Below are positions 5,086 through 5,835 of a DNA stretch of 5,835 nt, one piece after another. The notes below the pieces were generated by a model. The model was not told the origin of the DNA, made no database searches, and worked only from the letters and a program-made list of their open reading frames with translations. The translations under genes and the position numbers were made by a program. Source of the stretch: Oxalobacteraceae bacterium. GTDB taxonomy: Bacteria; Pseudomonadota; Gammaproteobacteria; Burkholderiales; Burkholderiaceae_D. The stretch covers positions 1 to 5,835 of the forward strand of contig CANFGA010000220.1 of the NCBI GenBank assembly GCA_947446335.1, written 5' to 3'. Within the stretch, counting starts at the first letter, position 1. Each line of letters starts with the position of its first letter.

Positions 5086-5835
5086 GTGAATAAAAGCGAA
5101 CAAGTGACTCCCGATGATGGCGCGGCAGGGTTGACCGTGACCGGCTTGATCCTGGCCGGTGGACGCGGCACCCGGATGGGCCATGTCGACAAGGGACTGG
5201 TGCTGCTGAACGGTGTCCCGATGGCGCAGCACGTGATGCAGCGCCTTGCGCCGCAGGTCGCAACCATCGCCATCAATGCCAATCAACACAGTCAGGCCTA
5301 CGCCGCGCTCGGCGCGCCGGTCTGGCCCGATGATCTGCCCGATTACTGCGGCCCGCTGGCCGGCCTGCAAGCCGGGCTGCGCCACTGCACGACCGAGTTC
5401 ATGATAACCGCCCCATGCGACTCGCCTTTCATGCCGCCGGATCTGGTGGCGCGGTTGTTCGATGCCTTGCAAGCAGAGGGCGCCGACCTGGCGCTGGCCG
5501 TCACCGAAGAAACGGCCGCCAGCGGCAAACTGCTGCGCCAGCCGCATCCGGTCTTTTGCCTGCTGCGGCGTACGCTGTTGCCGCAACTGACATCGTACCT
5601 GGACGATGGCGGGCGCAGGATGGATGGCTGGCACGGCGCCTTGAAAATCGCCGAAGTGCTGTTCGACGACGCCAGCGCATTTCGCAACATCAACACGCGT
5701 GATGAATTGGCGCAATCCGAGCTGCAGCAATCCGATTTGCTGCAATCTGCAGCGCCATTGAAGGCCGGCCCCGGACGCAGCTTGTCCGAAGTCGTCAGTT
5801 GCCTATCCGATTACGATCCCGATGCGCTGCCGGTG
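5086..5835 (+). CDS. mobA: MobA guanylyltransferase, apparently fused in frame to MoeA (3' end outside window)
   Basis: MobA transfers GMP from GTP to molybdopterin, giving the molybdopterin guanine dinucleotide cofactor of DMSO-reductase-type enzymes. The MobA domain is complete. Counting from GTG 5086: nucleotide-binding loop LAGGRGTRMG (23-32) with DKG (35-37), GPLAG (89-93), metal-binding PCDSPF with D112, PHPVF (about 156-160), and the C-terminal NINTRDEL (201-208) where E. coli MobA nearly ends. The frame then continues without a stop through a Gln/Ser/Leu linker (about 210-228) into SLSEVVSCLSDYDPDALPV (232-250), which resembles the N-terminus of betaproteobacterial MoeA, and it is still open at the window edge. 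I prefer GTG 5086 because GGAG stands 8 nt upstream. ATG 5059 and ATG 5065 are in the same frame but lack a well-placed Shine-Dalgarno. The gene starts 39 nt after moaA. The MobA call is firm; the fusion depends on sequence beyond the window. Confidence 0.9.
   Translation, partial: MNKSEQVTPDDGAAGLTVTGLILAGGRGTRMGHVDKGLVLLNGVPMAQHVMQRLAPQVATIAINANQHSQAYAALGAPVWPDDLPDYCGPLAGLQAGLRHCTTEFMITAPCDSPFMPPDLVARLFDALQAEGADLALAVTEETAASGKLLRQPHPVFCLLRRTLLPQLTSYLDDGGRRMDGWHGALKIAEVLFDDASAFRNINTRDELAQSELQQSDLLQSAAPLKAGPGRSLSEVVSCLSDYDPDALPV
5713..5757 (+). repeat. Degenerate 15-bp repeats in the MobA-MoeA linker
   Basis: Three units with a 15-bp period start with CAATCCGA (5713), CAATCCGA (5728) and CAATCTGC (5743). 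They encode QSELQ, QSDLL and QSAAP, exactly between the last MobA motif and the first MoeA-like residues. The period preserves the reading frame. The repeats are short and diverged beyond the first eight bases. Confidence 0.6.
5779..5835 (+). other. moeA: MoeA-like N-terminal segment (molybdopterin molybdotransferase), partial
   Basis: Nineteen residues in the mobA frame, with the core SDYDPDALPV, look like the start of MoeA, which inserts molybdate into adenylylated molybdopterin to form Moco. The position after moaA and mobA fits the Moco gene order I recall in betaproteobacteria. No stop codon and no ATG separate it from MobA; only non-standard TTG codons (5707, 5737, 5758 and 5782) could serve as internal starts, and none has a clear Shine-Dalgarno. 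The identification rests on a short stretch recognised from memory. Confidence 0.6.

Noticed and set aside
4366..5745. 459-codon open frame on the minus strand across moaA and mobA
   Set aside because: It is antisense to two clearly conserved genes, rich in His/Gln/Arg, and has no domain I recognise.

Overview
The window is GC-rich bacterial chromosome, all on the + strand, and most likely comes from a betaproteobacterium, probably Oxalobacteraceae (Janthinobacterium/Massilia/Duganella-like). I infer this from the style of the RNase E, MoaA and MoeA sequences and from the gene neighbourhood I recall for this class (rne followed by moaA, mobA and moeA). No alignment was run, so the family placement is an inference.

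Layout: (1) 1-2474 is the 3' two thirds of rne, the RNase E gene. It holds the end of the catalytic domain and a very long, low-complexity, disordered C-terminal half. (2) 2517-2545 is a strong intrinsic terminator that closes rne. (3) 2570-3922 is chrA, a two-domain (long-chain) chromate-family membrane transporter. (4) 3943-5046 is moaA, the radical-SAM GTP 3',8-cyclase that starts molybdenum-cofactor (Moco) synthesis. (5) From 5086 to the window end is an open frame encoding a complete MobA domain. It runs without any stop into what looks like the N-terminus of MoeA.

From chrA onward the genes are tightly packed (20 nt between chrA and moaA, 39 nt between moaA and the mobA start), with no terminator between them, so chrA, moaA and mobA(-moeA) probably form one transcription unit. 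MoaA makes the pterin precursor, a MoeA domain would insert molybdate, and MobA adds GMP to give the guanine-dinucleotide form. ChrA is the outsider: an oxyanion transporter between rne and the Moco genes.

The observation most worth following is the apparent in-frame MobA-MoeA fusion. Its linker is built of about three degenerate 15-bp repeats, and its MoeA half lies outside the window. Secondary points are the repeat-driven RNase E tail and the position of chrA, which begins 24 nt after the terminator with no Shine-Dalgarno and a -10-like hexamer just upstream, suggesting a leaderless transcript. I see no RNA genes, insertion sequences, CRISPR arrays, attachment sites or origins, and no gene-free stretch exceeds 300 bases.
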